Source of the DNA: an uncultured Eubacteriales bacterium
GTDB lineage: Bacteria; Bacillota; Clostridia; Oscillospirales; Oscillospiraceae
Reading direction: 5' to 3'
Length of the DNA stretch: 8,484 nucleotides
Assembly: GCA_958427375.1 (NCBI GenBank)
Contig: CAUABY010000082.1
Span: 1 to 8,484, forward strand
Below are positions 1 through 5,796 of this stretch, in pieces. The stretch's first letter is position 1. Each line of letters begins with the position of its first letter. Position numbers and translations under genes: made by a program. The notes beneath the pieces were generated by a model, which saw only the letters and a list, made by a program, of their open reading frames with translations, made no database searches and had not been told where the DNA came from.

Positions 1-41
1 TGCGTTGCGTATTAATTTAACTTCTTTAGTTTCGTTCAGTT

Positions 42-668
42 CTAAGAATCCGGCAGCACCGATTTCATCCAGTTATTCAAAAAAGCAAGCTGCTCTTCGG
101 TGTGGAAGCAGTGTTCGCCGCCGGGCATCACGCTCAGTTCCGCGCTGTGCTCCGCGGCGAAACGCTCTATAGACTCGCGGGAGTTCAGCCTGTCATTCTC
201 CCCGTACAGTATGTAAGTGGGCACTTTCCAGCTGAGCTTTGTTTTTCGCACAAACTCCAGATAAGGCCATGAGAGCAGCCTGCCGTACTTGGTTTTGACC
301 TCGCCGCGCGCCTTTAGCTCCGCCTCGGTGAGGCCGTAATAGCGCATTATGCTCAGAATATTGCCCTCAACGTCAAAAAGCGGCGAGATGAAAAGCGCCT
401 TTTCCACGTCACGCCCGGAGAGTGAGTACATCGCAAAATACGCGCCAATGCTGTTGCCGATAACGCCCACCGCGTCGTACTCGCCGCGCAGGCTGTCATA
501 TAGCTCTTTCAGATGCTCATCAACAAGCCACGGGGCATTTTCCCTGTCTGAATACCTGAATCCGTACAGCTCATAGCCCTGACAGTTGTCTTTGTATTTT
601 TGCGCGGCCTGCTCAGTCTCATAACGGCCGTGTATATATATCATCGCTTTTTTCAAAATAATCACCAT
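42..668 (-). CDS. Small alpha/beta hydrolase, function unknown
   Basis: This 208-residue protein has an alpha/beta-hydrolase layout: a first strand ending MIYIHG (9-14), a nucleophile elbow G71-N-S73-I-G75 that fits GxSxG, a likely acid Asp159 in YGEND, and a late His in GGEHCFH (His186 or His189). It resembles a clostridial family of short cytoplasmic hydrolases with an ISPLFD stretch after the elbow (94-99 here). The substrate cannot be inferred. It has no signal peptide or membrane segment. It stands alone on the minus strand, divergent from the two-component genes. The start is uncertain. The ATG at 668 has no ribosome binding site and lies about where its promoter should start transcription. 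An in-frame TTG at 656-654 (protein MKKAMIYIHG...) has GGTGAT four bases upstream and fits better, giving 204 residues. No terminator is visible in the 41 bases after the stop. Confidence 0.85.
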   Translation of the reverse strand: MVIILKKAMIYIHGRYETEQAAQKYKDNCQGYELYGFRYSDRENAPWLVDEHLKELYDSLRGEYDAVGVIGNSIGAYFAMYSLSGRDVEKALFISPLFDVEGNILSIMRYYGLTEAELKARGEVKTKYGRLLSWPYLEFVRKTKLSWKVPTYILYGENDRLNSRESIERFAAEHSAELSVMPGGEHCFHTEEQLAFLNNWMKSVLPDS

Positions 669-672
669 GAAT

Positions 673-700
673 ATTTTACGCCTTTTACAGGTCTTGTCAA
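673..700 (-). promoter_or_regulatory. Predicted sigma-A promoter of the hydrolase gene
   Basis: Read on the minus strand, TTGACA (700-695, perfect -35) is followed after 16 bases by TAAAAT (678-673, five of six -10 bases). Transcription should begin around 666-668, on or just before the annotated ATG. The transcript would therefore be nearly leaderless, or translation would begin at the TTG at 656. The -35 box touches the left arm of the inverted repeat at 700-739. Confidence 0.6.
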
Positions 701-756
701 GGCGCGGTCTGCACTATTGCTTAAATTCAGACCGCGCCTACGGCGCTGTAAAATGC
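680..756. repeat. Long imperfect inverted repeat with 12-bp core
   Basis: The core arms 700-711 (AGGCGCGGTCTG) and 728-739 (CAGACCGCGCCT) are a perfect 12-bp inverted repeat around a 16-base loop. A second pair, TTTTACAG (683-690) and CTGTAAAA (746-753), is perfect over 8 bp and is separated from the core by 9 and 6 unpaired bases. After one mismatch, GC (680-681 to 755-756) also pairs. The outer arms have T on the left and A on the right, the opposite of a rightward intrinsic terminator, and no T-tract follows on either strand. It could be a structured RNA, an operator, or a small palindromic repeat element. Function unknown. Confidence 0.6.
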
Positions 757-777
757 TTTAAGACATTAAAGCTTTTT
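751..777 (+). terminator. Terminator-like hairpin with T-tract, no gene upstream
   Basis: GCTTTAA (755-761), loop GACA, TTAAAGC (766-772) form a perfect 7-bp stem followed by TTTTT (773-777). AAA (751-753) can extend the stem after a T-T mismatch. The stem is poor in GC, so termination would be weak. No plus-strand gene lies to its left. It would serve only a transcript from the intergenic repeat or one antisense to the hydrolase start. Confidence 0.35.
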
Positions 778-833
778 ATAGGATTTTAGTTTCTCGAATT
801 CATCATTCCTCGCAGATTTTGGAAAGAAATTTA

Positions 834-874
834 CCGTACTTGTGGGATAAAATAGTACGGAGTTAACATAACTC
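834..874. promoter_or_regulatory. Two abutting dyads, possible operator
   Basis: CCGTACT (834-840) and AGTACGG (854-860) are perfect 7-bp inverted arms with a 13-base spacer. They are followed at once, sharing G860, by GAGTTA-ACA-TAACTC (860-874), a perfect 6-bp dyad with a 3-base centre. They lie about 70-110 bases upstream of the -10 box of the regulator promoter, a plausible place for an activator or repressor site. No known operator is recognised. Confidence 0.35.
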
Positions 875-886
875 GTCATCTTTGTG

Positions 887-947
887 TAAATTTTTCTAAA
901 TTTTTTTGAAACTTTGACTATTAATTTTGTAAAAGCTATGTTATAAT
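887..947 (+). promoter_or_regulatory. Extended -10 promoter of the regulator operon, with T-tracts
   Basis: TGTTATAAT (939-947) is a perfect extended -10 element, preceded by TA to give the Gram-positive TATGnTATAAT form. The predicted start is near 954, giving a leader of about 70 bases. A TTGACT at 914-919 sits 22 bases upstream of TATAAT, too far for a normal -35. It could instead pair with TATGTT (937-942), but that box is weaker. TAAATTTTT occurs at 887-895 and again at 897-905, exactly ten bases apart. This suggests curved DNA or an UP-type contact for RNA polymerase. Confidence 0.6.
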
Positions 948-953
948 TTATTA

Positions 954-975
954 CATAGTAGTATGAATTACTATG
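954..975. promoter_or_regulatory. Dyad at the predicted transcript start
   Basis: CATAGTA (954-960) and TACTATG (969-975) are perfect 7-bp inverted arms with an 8-base spacer, beginning almost exactly where transcription from the extended -10 promoter should start. It could be an operator that blocks the promoter, for example for autoregulation, or a 5' stem-loop of the mRNA. A further CTATG at 936-940 has nearly the same spacing (17-18 bases). Confidence 0.4.
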
Positions 976-1002
976 CGCTGATAAGGTTTTTCAACTTCTG
1001 GA

Positions 1003-1010
1003 AAAGGAGG
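1003..1010 (+). promoter_or_regulatory. Strong ribosome binding site with long spacing
   Basis: AAAGGAGG lies 13 bases before the ATG at 1024, longer than the usual 5-9. No in-frame ATG, GTG or TTG lies closer, so ATG 1024 remains the best start. Confidence 0.6.
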
Positions 1011-1023
1011 CTGTCTATATATT

Positions 1024-1713
1024 ATGAAGAAGATACTCGTACTTGAGGACGAGGCCAACATCCGCAGTTTTGTTGTAATCAATCTGCGCCGCAGCGGTTA
1101 TGAGCCGATTGAGGCAGAAAACGGGATGATGGCGCTTGAAAAGCTCAAGGTCAATCCCGACATCTGCATGGCGCTTTTGGACGTTATGCTGCCGGATATC
1201 GACGGTTTTGAGGTCTGCCGCCGCATCCGCGCGACGGGCTCGAAGATGGGTATTATCATGCTGACCGCTAAGAGTCAGGAGATAGACAAGGTGACGGGGC
1301 TTATGACGGGCGCTGACGACTATGTGACAAAGCCCTTCTCCCCCGCCGAACTCACCGCGCGCGTTGACGCGCTTATCCGCCGTCTCGGCATTGACGAAGA
1401 TGAGAAGGCAAGCACCGAAATTGTAAGCGGGCCTTTCGTGCTCAATACGCGCAACCGCACGCTTGAAAAGTCCGGCCAGAGACTGAAGCTGACACAGATT
1501 GAATATCTGCTGATGAAGCTTTTCATGGAGAACCCCGGCAAAGCCATGAGCCGCGAGGATATCCTCACCGCTGTCTGGGGCAACGACTTCTCAGGCGAGC
1601 TCAAGACCGTTGATGTGAACATCCGCCGCCTGCGCATCAAGATTGAGGCCGACCCGACGGAGCCGGAATACCTCACCACCGTGTGGGGCTATGGCTACAA
1701 GTGGGGCTACTGA
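1024..1713 (+). CDS. OmpR/PhoB-family response regulator
   Basis: This 229-residue DNA-binding response regulator acts in the cytoplasm with the kinase encoded next. The receiver domain (about 2-120) has the acidic pair Glu8-Asp9, phospho-acceptor Asp53 in LLDVMLPD, Thr81 in MLTA and Lys103 in TKPF, all the residues needed for phosphorylation switching. A winged-helix domain (about 133-229) has the family signature LTQIEYLLMKLFMENPG and the closing YLTTVWGYGYKW. Length is normal. The combination is typical of PhoB/WalR-like regulators, but the target genes cannot be deduced. The gene follows an extended -10 promoter with a dyad at the start site, compatible with autoregulation. It is separated from the kinase by 102 bases with weak hairpins, so kinase expression may be lower or partly independent. 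Confidence 0.95.
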   Translation: MKKILVLEDEANIRSFVVINLRRSGYEPIEAENGMMALEKLKVNPDICMALLDVMLPDIDGFEVCRRIRATGSKMGIIMLTAKSQEIDKVTGLMTGADDYVTKPFSPAELTARVDALIRRLGIDEDEKASTEIVSGPFVLNTRNRTLEKSGQRLKLTQIEYLLMKLFMENPGKAMSREDILTAVWGNDFSGELKTVDVNIRRLRIKIEADPTEPEYLTTVWGYGYKWGY

Positions 1714-1728
1714 TACTGATTTTCAATT

Positions 1729-1749
1729 AAAAGCATAAAAAAGCTTTTT
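1729..1749 (+). terminator. Weak attenuator-like hairpin between regulator and kinase
   Basis: AAAAGC (1729-1734) pairs with GCTTTT (1743-1748) around an 8-base loop and runs straight into a T-tract (1745-1749). The stem is short and AT-rich, so only partial termination would be expected. The 9-base direct repeat ACTGATTTT (1715-1723 and 1751-1759) brackets it. Confidence 0.3.
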
Positions 1750-1771
1750 GACTGATTTTAGTATAAGTCCC

Positions 1772-1797
1772 GCCGCTTCGCGGCATCATTATTTTTT
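1772..1797 (+). terminator. GC-rich hairpin and T-tract before the kinase
   Basis: GCCGC (1772-1776) and GCGGC (1780-1784) form a 5-bp GC stem with a TTC loop. A run of six T (1792-1797) begins seven bases after the stem. The gap makes it a poor intrinsic terminator. Together with the hairpin at 1729-1749 it may reduce read-through from regulator to kinase. Confidence 0.25.
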
Positions 1798-1815
1798 GTG
1801 TAGGAAGTAAGTTTA

Positions 1816-2808
1816 ATGTTTAAGACACTGAAAGGCCAGCTTATGGCCTCATCCATCGCCGCTGTTATTCTGATGCTTCTGGGTATCTGGCTGATTACCC
1901 GCAGTTTTCTCGGCTGGGGAATCGCGGTGATGGTTATTATCTGCCTTTACATCGTGGCACTAAATGTGTGGTTCTGGCGTTTTGTGTCTGAGCCGATTGA
2001 CAAGCTCACCTCCTTTGCAAAGCGTATTGCCGAGGGCAGTTACGGCACGCAAATGGAGGACAAATTTGAAAACGAGCTTGGCAGTCTGACCGCTGAGATA
2101 AATAACATGTCTGACAAGGTGGCCGTGGCCGAAAAGTCGAGGACGGAGTTCATTTCGCAGGTGTCGCACGAGCTGCGCACACCGCTGACCGCCATAAGCG
2201 GCTGGGCTGAGACCATCGCATACGACCGCGCCGTGCAGGGCGATTCACTGCGCGGCATACACATAATATCCAAGGAAGCAGAGAGGCTCACCGGCATGGT
2301 ATCCGAGCTGCTCGAATTCACGAGAATACAGGACGGGCGCTTTAACCTGCGCGTGGAGCTTATCGACATAGCGGCAGAGCTTGAGGACGCGCTCTTTACT
2401 TACGGTGAGCTTATCAAGCAGGCCGGGATGAAAACAAACTACACCGCCCCTCCGGCGGAGATACCGCTCATCCCCGGCGACCCGGAGCGGCTCAAGCAGG
2501 TATTTTTGAACCTTATCGACAACGCTGCGAAGCACGGCGGCGACGGGGATCAGCTCGATGTCTCGCTCTCGGCCGACGCTTCAAATGTACACATTGTTTT
2601 CCGTGACTACGGGCACGGCATCCCGGAGGGTGAACTGCCGCACGTGAAGGAGAAGTTCTACAAGGGCAGCTCCAAAAACCGCGGCACCGGCATTGGCCTT
2701 TCCGTGTGCGACGAGATTATCACACGCCACAACGGCAAAATGAGCATAACAAACGCCGAGGGCGGCGGATGCAGAGTTGCCATAACCCTGCCGCTGACGG
2801 CGAACTAA
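1816..2808 (+). CDS. Membrane sensor histidine kinase, no extracellular sensor domain
   Basis: This 330-residue kinase is the partner of the upstream regulator. Two membrane helices (about 9-28 and 33-54) are separated by only about four residues (SFLG region), so there is no extracytoplasmic ligand domain. A HAMP linker follows (about 56-108, with EPIDKLT at 59-65). The dimerisation domain carries the H-box SHELRTPL with phospho-acceptor His118. The ATPase domain has an N-box (LNLIDNAAKH, 231-240), a G1 box DYGHGIP (264-270) and a G2 box GTGIGLS (290-296). All catalytic boxes are intact. An AGGAAG site eight bases upstream supports the start. The short loop resembles intramembrane-sensing kinases, which often respond to envelope stress or to a partner membrane protein; that role here is inference. 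The next gene, yqhQ, encodes a membrane protein 24 bases downstream. Confidence 0.93.
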   Translation: MFKTLKGQLMASSIAAVILMLLGIWLITRSFLGWGIAVMVIICLYIVALNVWFWRFVSEPIDKLTSFAKRIAEGSYGTQMEDKFENELGSLTAEINNMSDKVAVAEKSRTEFISQVSHELRTPLTAISGWAETIAYDRAVQGDSLRGIHIISKEAERLTGMVSELLEFTRIQDGRFNLRVELIDIAAELEDALFTYGELIKQAGMKTNYTAPPAEIPLIPGDPERLKQVFLNLIDNAAKHGGDGDQLDVSLSADASNVHIVFRDYGHGIPEGELPHVKEKFYKGSSKNRGTGIGLSVCDEIITRHNGKMSITNAEGGGCRVAITLPLTAN

Positions 2809-2818
2809 TTTAACACCA

Positions 2819-2825
2819 AGGTGAA
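2819..2825 (+). promoter_or_regulatory. Ribosome binding site that sets the yqhQ start
   Basis: AAGGTGA lies seven bases before ATG 2833. The upstream in-frame GTG at 2821 is itself part of this site and has no Shine-Dalgarno sequence of its own, so translation most likely begins at 2833. Confidence 0.6.
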
Positions 2826-2832
2826 AGTATAT

Positions 2833-3792
2833 ATGTCCAACAGCAAAAAAGAAACAGGTTCCTGCTTTCGCACATCCATAGGCGGGCAGGCGCTGATGGA
2901 AGGCATACTGATGCGCGGCCCGAAAAAGCAGGCCATAGTATGCCGCACGGCCGACGGTCTTGTGGAAAAGACCGAGCAGCTGAAATTCATAAAGGATAAG
3001 TACCCGATACTGGGCTGGCCGCTCATACGCGGCTGCGCAGTCTTTCTCTCCTCGCTCGTCAACGGCATGAACGCGCTGACCTACTCGGCCTCCCTCATTC
3101 CGCTGGAAGAGCAGGGTGAGCCGGACAAGTTAGACGCATGGATAGAGGCGCATTTCCCGGAGGAAAAGGCGCAGAAGCTCATCATTGGTACGGCGGTGGT
3201 GCTCGGCATTGCGCTGGCAGCGTTTCTTTTCATCTTTCTCCCCGCCGCGATAGTGGGGCTTATCCCCGTGCTCAGAGTCAACTACCTTACGCGAAACCTC
3301 TCAGAAGGTCTTGTGAGGATAATTATTCTGCTTGTATACATGAAGCTCTGCTGCATGGTGCCGGATGTGAAGCGGCTTTTCGCATACCACGGCGCTGAGC
3401 ACAAGACCATATTCTGCTATGAGCATGGCAAGGAACTGACGGTTGAAAATGTCCGACATGAATCCCGCTTCCACCCACGCTGCGGCACAAGCTTTCTGCT
3501 CGTGGTCGTGGTGGTGAGCATACTTGTTAACTCCGTTGTCCGCGTGGACAACACTTTTGCGCGCATGGGCTGCCACCTTCTGCTTCTGCCCGTTGTTGTG
3601 GGCATCGCCTATGAAATTAACCGCTGGTGCGGCCTGCACGACAACCTCCTTTCCGCCGCGCTCTCCGCGCCGGGCAAATGGCTTCAGCACATGACGACAA
3701 ATGAGCCGGACGACGGCATGATAGAGTGCGCCATCCGCGCTATGGAGCTTGTTATACCCGAAGAAAAGGGCAGCGACGAATGGGGCAAGTGA
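2833..3792 (+). CDS. yqhQ: DUF1385 (YqhQ-family) membrane protein
   Basis: This 319-residue protein belongs to the DUF1385 family (YqhQ in Bacillus subtilis), whose biochemical role I do not know to be established. The hallmark N-terminal motif GGQALMEGILMRGP (17-30) is present, as are two His/Cys-rich motifs, AYHGAEHK (184-191, His186 and His190) and FHPRCGTSF (213-221, His214 and Cys217), which look suited to binding a metal. The C-terminal TTNEPDDGMIECAIRAME stretch is also typical. Hydrophobic segments at about 117-148, 161-175, 221-236 and 247-259 indicate a polytopic membrane protein. It starts 24 bases after the kinase and ends 7 bases before prmC. The yqhQ-prmC pair recurs in Clostridia, hinting at a link to translation or release-factor biology, but this is association only. 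Confidence 0.9.
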   Translation: MSNSKKETGSCFRTSIGGQALMEGILMRGPKKQAIVCRTADGLVEKTEQLKFIKDKYPILGWPLIRGCAVFLSSLVNGMNALTYSASLIPLEEQGEPDKLDAWIEAHFPEEKAQKLIIGTAVVLGIALAAFLFIFLPAAIVGLIPVLRVNYLTRNLSEGLVRIIILLVYMKLCCMVPDVKRLFAYHGAEHKTIFCYEHGKELTVENVRHESRFHPRCGTSFLLVVVVVSILVNSVVRVDNTFARMGCHLLLLPVVVGIAYEINRWCGLHDNLLSAALSAPGKWLQHMTTNEPDDGMIECAIRAMELVIPEEKGSDEWGK

Positions 3793-3799
3793 GGTAAAA

Positions 3800-4654
3800 A
3801 TGAAAACATATAACGATATTTATCTCTCCACACGAAACCTTTTGAGACAGCAAGGGATAGAGAGCTACAATCTTGAGGCTAAGCTGCTTGTGGCCTCCGC
3901 CGCCGGGAAAACCGTTCCTCAGCTTCTGCGCGACATGAATTTGTACGCGAGCAACAAGATTGAGGACACCGTGACAGACTATCTCGCGCGGCGTATGCGC
4001 GGAGAGCCGGTAGCGTACATAACCGGGGTATGGGAGTTTTATGGGCTGCCCATCATCACAACGCCGGATGTGCTCATCCCGCGCATGGACACGGAAAAAC
4101 TCGTGGACACAGTGAAAGAGCTTTTGACCGGGAAGAAAATGGACGCGCGCATACTTGACCTGTGCTGTGGGAGCGGCTGCATCACCTGCGCTATTGGGCA
4201 CGAAATGCCCGCGACACGGCTTGTGGCAATTGACATCAGCGCAAACGCACTTGATGTATGCCGCAAAAATGTGGCCGCCTCAAAGATGATTTCCCGCGTC
4301 ATCACCATGCAGGCGGACGCGCTGTCATCTCCCCCGCTCGGCATCGGTGATTTTGACGTGATAGTCTCCAACCCGCCGTATATTGTATCGAGTGAGATTA
4401 ACACGCTCGACTCCTCCGTCAAGGACTATGAGCCGGTGTGGGCGCTCGATGGCGGCGAGGACGGCTTGAAATTCTACAAGGCAATTATAAAGTACTGGAA
4501 GTCTCTTCTGCGTCCTGGCGGGTTCCTGCTCTTTGAGGTGGGCGAAGGTCAGGCACAGGCCGTGAGAGAAATGCTTCAGGCCGCAGGCTTCAGCTGCACG
4601 GACACCAGGAAAGACACCCTCGGCATTGACAGGGTGGTATTCGGCAGAATGTGA
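3800..4654 (+). CDS. prmC: Peptide chain release factor N5-glutamine methyltransferase
   Basis: PrmC (HemK) uses S-adenosylmethionine to methylate the Gln of the GGQ motif in release factors RF1 and RF2, which speeds peptide release. The 284-residue product has the usual length: a helical N-terminal domain (1-70), GEPVAYITG (68-76), the SAM-binding loop LDLCCGSGC (119-127), Asp145 as the likely ribose-binding acid, and the catalytic NPPY (191-194) that holds the target glutamine. EPVWALDGGEDGL (211-223) is also characteristic. The usual IPRPDTE reads IPRMDTE here (94-100), a small departure. The start at 3800 has GAGG five bases upstream. A longer in-frame start at 3749 would overlap yqhQ and has no ribosome binding site. 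Its substrate gene prfA, often adjacent in other bacteria, is absent; recA follows 15 bases later. Confidence 0.95.
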   Translation: MKTYNDIYLSTRNLLRQQGIESYNLEAKLLVASAAGKTVPQLLRDMNLYASNKIEDTVTDYLARRMRGEPVAYITGVWEFYGLPIITTPDVLIPRMDTEKLVDTVKELLTGKKMDARILDLCCGSGCITCAIGHEMPATRLVAIDISANALDVCRKNVAASKMISRVITMQADALSSPPLGIGDFDVIVSNPPYIVSSEINTLDSSVKDYEPVWALDGGEDGLKFYKAIIKYWKSLLRPGGFLLFEVGEGQAQAVREMLQAAGFSCTDTRKDTLGIDRVVFGRM

Positions 4655-4669
4655 TAAGGAGGATTAAGG

Positions 4670-5770
4670 ATGGCTGAAAAGAAAAAGGTTCCCGCAATTG
4701 TCGCGCCAGCCAGCAGCGACAAGAAAAAAGCACTGGAAACCGCAATTGCAAAGATAGAAAAGGACTACGGCAAGGGCACGATTATGCGTCTGGGCGACGA
4801 CATTTCCATTAATGTTGAGGCGCTCTCCACAGGCTCACTCTCGCTCGATCTCGCGCTGGGCATCGGCGGTCTGCCCAAGGGACGCATTATTGAAATATAC
4901 GGGCCTGAGGCCTCCGGTAAGACAACTCTTGCTCTGCACGCCGTCGCTTCCGCGCAGAAGCAGGGCGGCGAGGCGGCATATATTGACGTTGAGCACGCAC
5001 TCGAACCCGCCTATGCTCAGGCGCTGGGCGTGGATATCAACAGCCTTTTGATTTCTCAGCCGGACACCGGTGAGCAGGCACTTGACATCGCCGAGTCGCT
5101 CGTGCGCTCAGGCGCGATTGATATAGTCGTCATTGACTCTGTTGCCGCGCTGATTCCGCGCGTTGAGCTTGAAGGCGAGGTCGGTGATACCGTTGTGGGT
5201 GCACTGGCAAGGCTGATGAGCCAGGCCATGCGCCGTCTCGCGGGCGCTATCTCCAAAAACAACTGCACGGTTATCTTTATAAACCAGCTCCGTCAGAAGA
5301 TCGGCGTTATGTACGGCAACCCGGAGACTACACCGGGCGGTCTCGCGCTTAAGTACTACTCCTCCGTGCGTATCGACGTGCGCAGGATTGAGACTTTGAA
5401 GGTCAACGGAGAGATGGTCGGCAACCGCACGCGCGCAAAGGTCGTCAAAAACAAGGTCGCGCCCCCCTTCCGTGAGGCTGAGTTTGACATCATGTACGGC
5501 GAGGGTATTTCCAAAATCGGCGAGATTCTTGATCTCGGTGTAAAGCTTGAGATTATAGATAAGGCCGGCGCGTGGTTTACCATTGACGGGCAGCGTATTC
5601 AGGGCCGCGACGGCTGCAAGGAGTACCTGCGCCTGCACCCGGATATTGCCGACAAAGTGGAGCTTGAGGTGCGCGAAAACGCCTACAAGCTCAGCCCGCG
5701 CGCACAGCGCGAAGCGAAATCCGCCGCGAAGGCTGTCGACGTGAGCGCCGCTGACTTCGACCAGGATTGA
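4670..5770 (+). CDS. recA: Recombinase RecA
   Basis: RecA polymerises on single-stranded DNA, drives homologous pairing and strand exchange, and stimulates LexA self-cleavage. The 366-residue protein has Walker A GPEASGKTT (78-86), the EHALEPAYA segment (108-116), Walker B VVIDS (153-157), loop L1 around 166-175, INQLRQKIGVMYGNPETTPGG (205-224, with loop L2) and VKNKVAPPFREAEFDI (259-274). The C-terminal domain ends in an acidic tail (DFDQD), as usual. Relative to the common GERIGQGR form, the C-terminal domain reads GQRIQGRD, one residue shorter. A strong TAAGGAGG seven bases before the ATG predicts high translation. No GAAC-N4-GTTC LexA-type box is visible in the 200 bases upstream, which lie inside prmC, so any SOS control would have to act further away. 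Confidence 0.98.
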   Translation: MAEKKKVPAIVAPASSDKKKALETAIAKIEKDYGKGTIMRLGDDISINVEALSTGSLSLDLALGIGGLPKGRIIEIYGPEASGKTTLALHAVASAQKQGGEAAYIDVEHALEPAYAQALGVDINSLLISQPDTGEQALDIAESLVRSGAIDIVVIDSVAALIPRVELEGEVGDTVVGALARLMSQAMRRLAGAISKNNCTVIFINQLRQKIGVMYGNPETTPGGLALKYYSSVRIDVRRIETLKVNGEMVGNRTRAKVVKNKVAPPFREAEFDIMYGEGISKIGEILDLGVKLEIIDKAGAWFTIDGQRIQGRDGCKEYLRLHPDIADKVELEVRENAYKLSPRAQREAKSAAKAVDVSAADFDQD

Positions 5771-5796
5771 CCCGCTGCGGCTAAGGCTTAATTTCA

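Larger units (their letters stand above)
669..1023. other. Divergent intergenic region, no gene seen
   Basis: This 355-base AT-rich stretch separates the leftward hydrolase from the rightward regulator. I see no convincing coding sequence in it. From left to right it holds the hydrolase promoter (673-700), a long imperfect inverted repeat (680-756), a terminator-like hairpin (751-777), two abutting dyads (834-874), two ten-base-phased T-tracts (887-907), an extended -10 promoter (939-947), a dyad at the predicted transcript start (954-975) and a strong ribosome binding site (1003-1010). The stretch 778-833 shows nothing I can name. Confidence 0.7.

Noticed and set aside
1..41. Possible terminator after the hydrolase
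   Set aside because: Only a 4-bp stem (AACT/AGTT on the minus strand) without a T-tract is visible, and the window ends before more can be seen.
1748..1767. TTGACT (1748-1753) with TATAAG (1762-1767) as an internal kinase promoter
   Set aside because: Spacing is only eight bases, and no acceptable -35 exists 16-18 bases before TATAAG.
2821..2832. GTG 2821 as yqhQ start
   Set aside because: It lies within the AAGGTGA that is correctly spaced for ATG 2833 and has no Shine-Dalgarno site of its own.
3301..3690. 129-residue open frame antisense to yqhQ
   Set aside because: Shadow of the conserved DUF1385 gene; no start signal or family resemblance.
4626..4655. TTGACA (4626-4631) with TGTGAT 18 bases later as a recA promoter
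   Set aside because: The -10 match is only four of six, and transcription would begin inside the recA ribosome binding site, so the mRNA could not use it.
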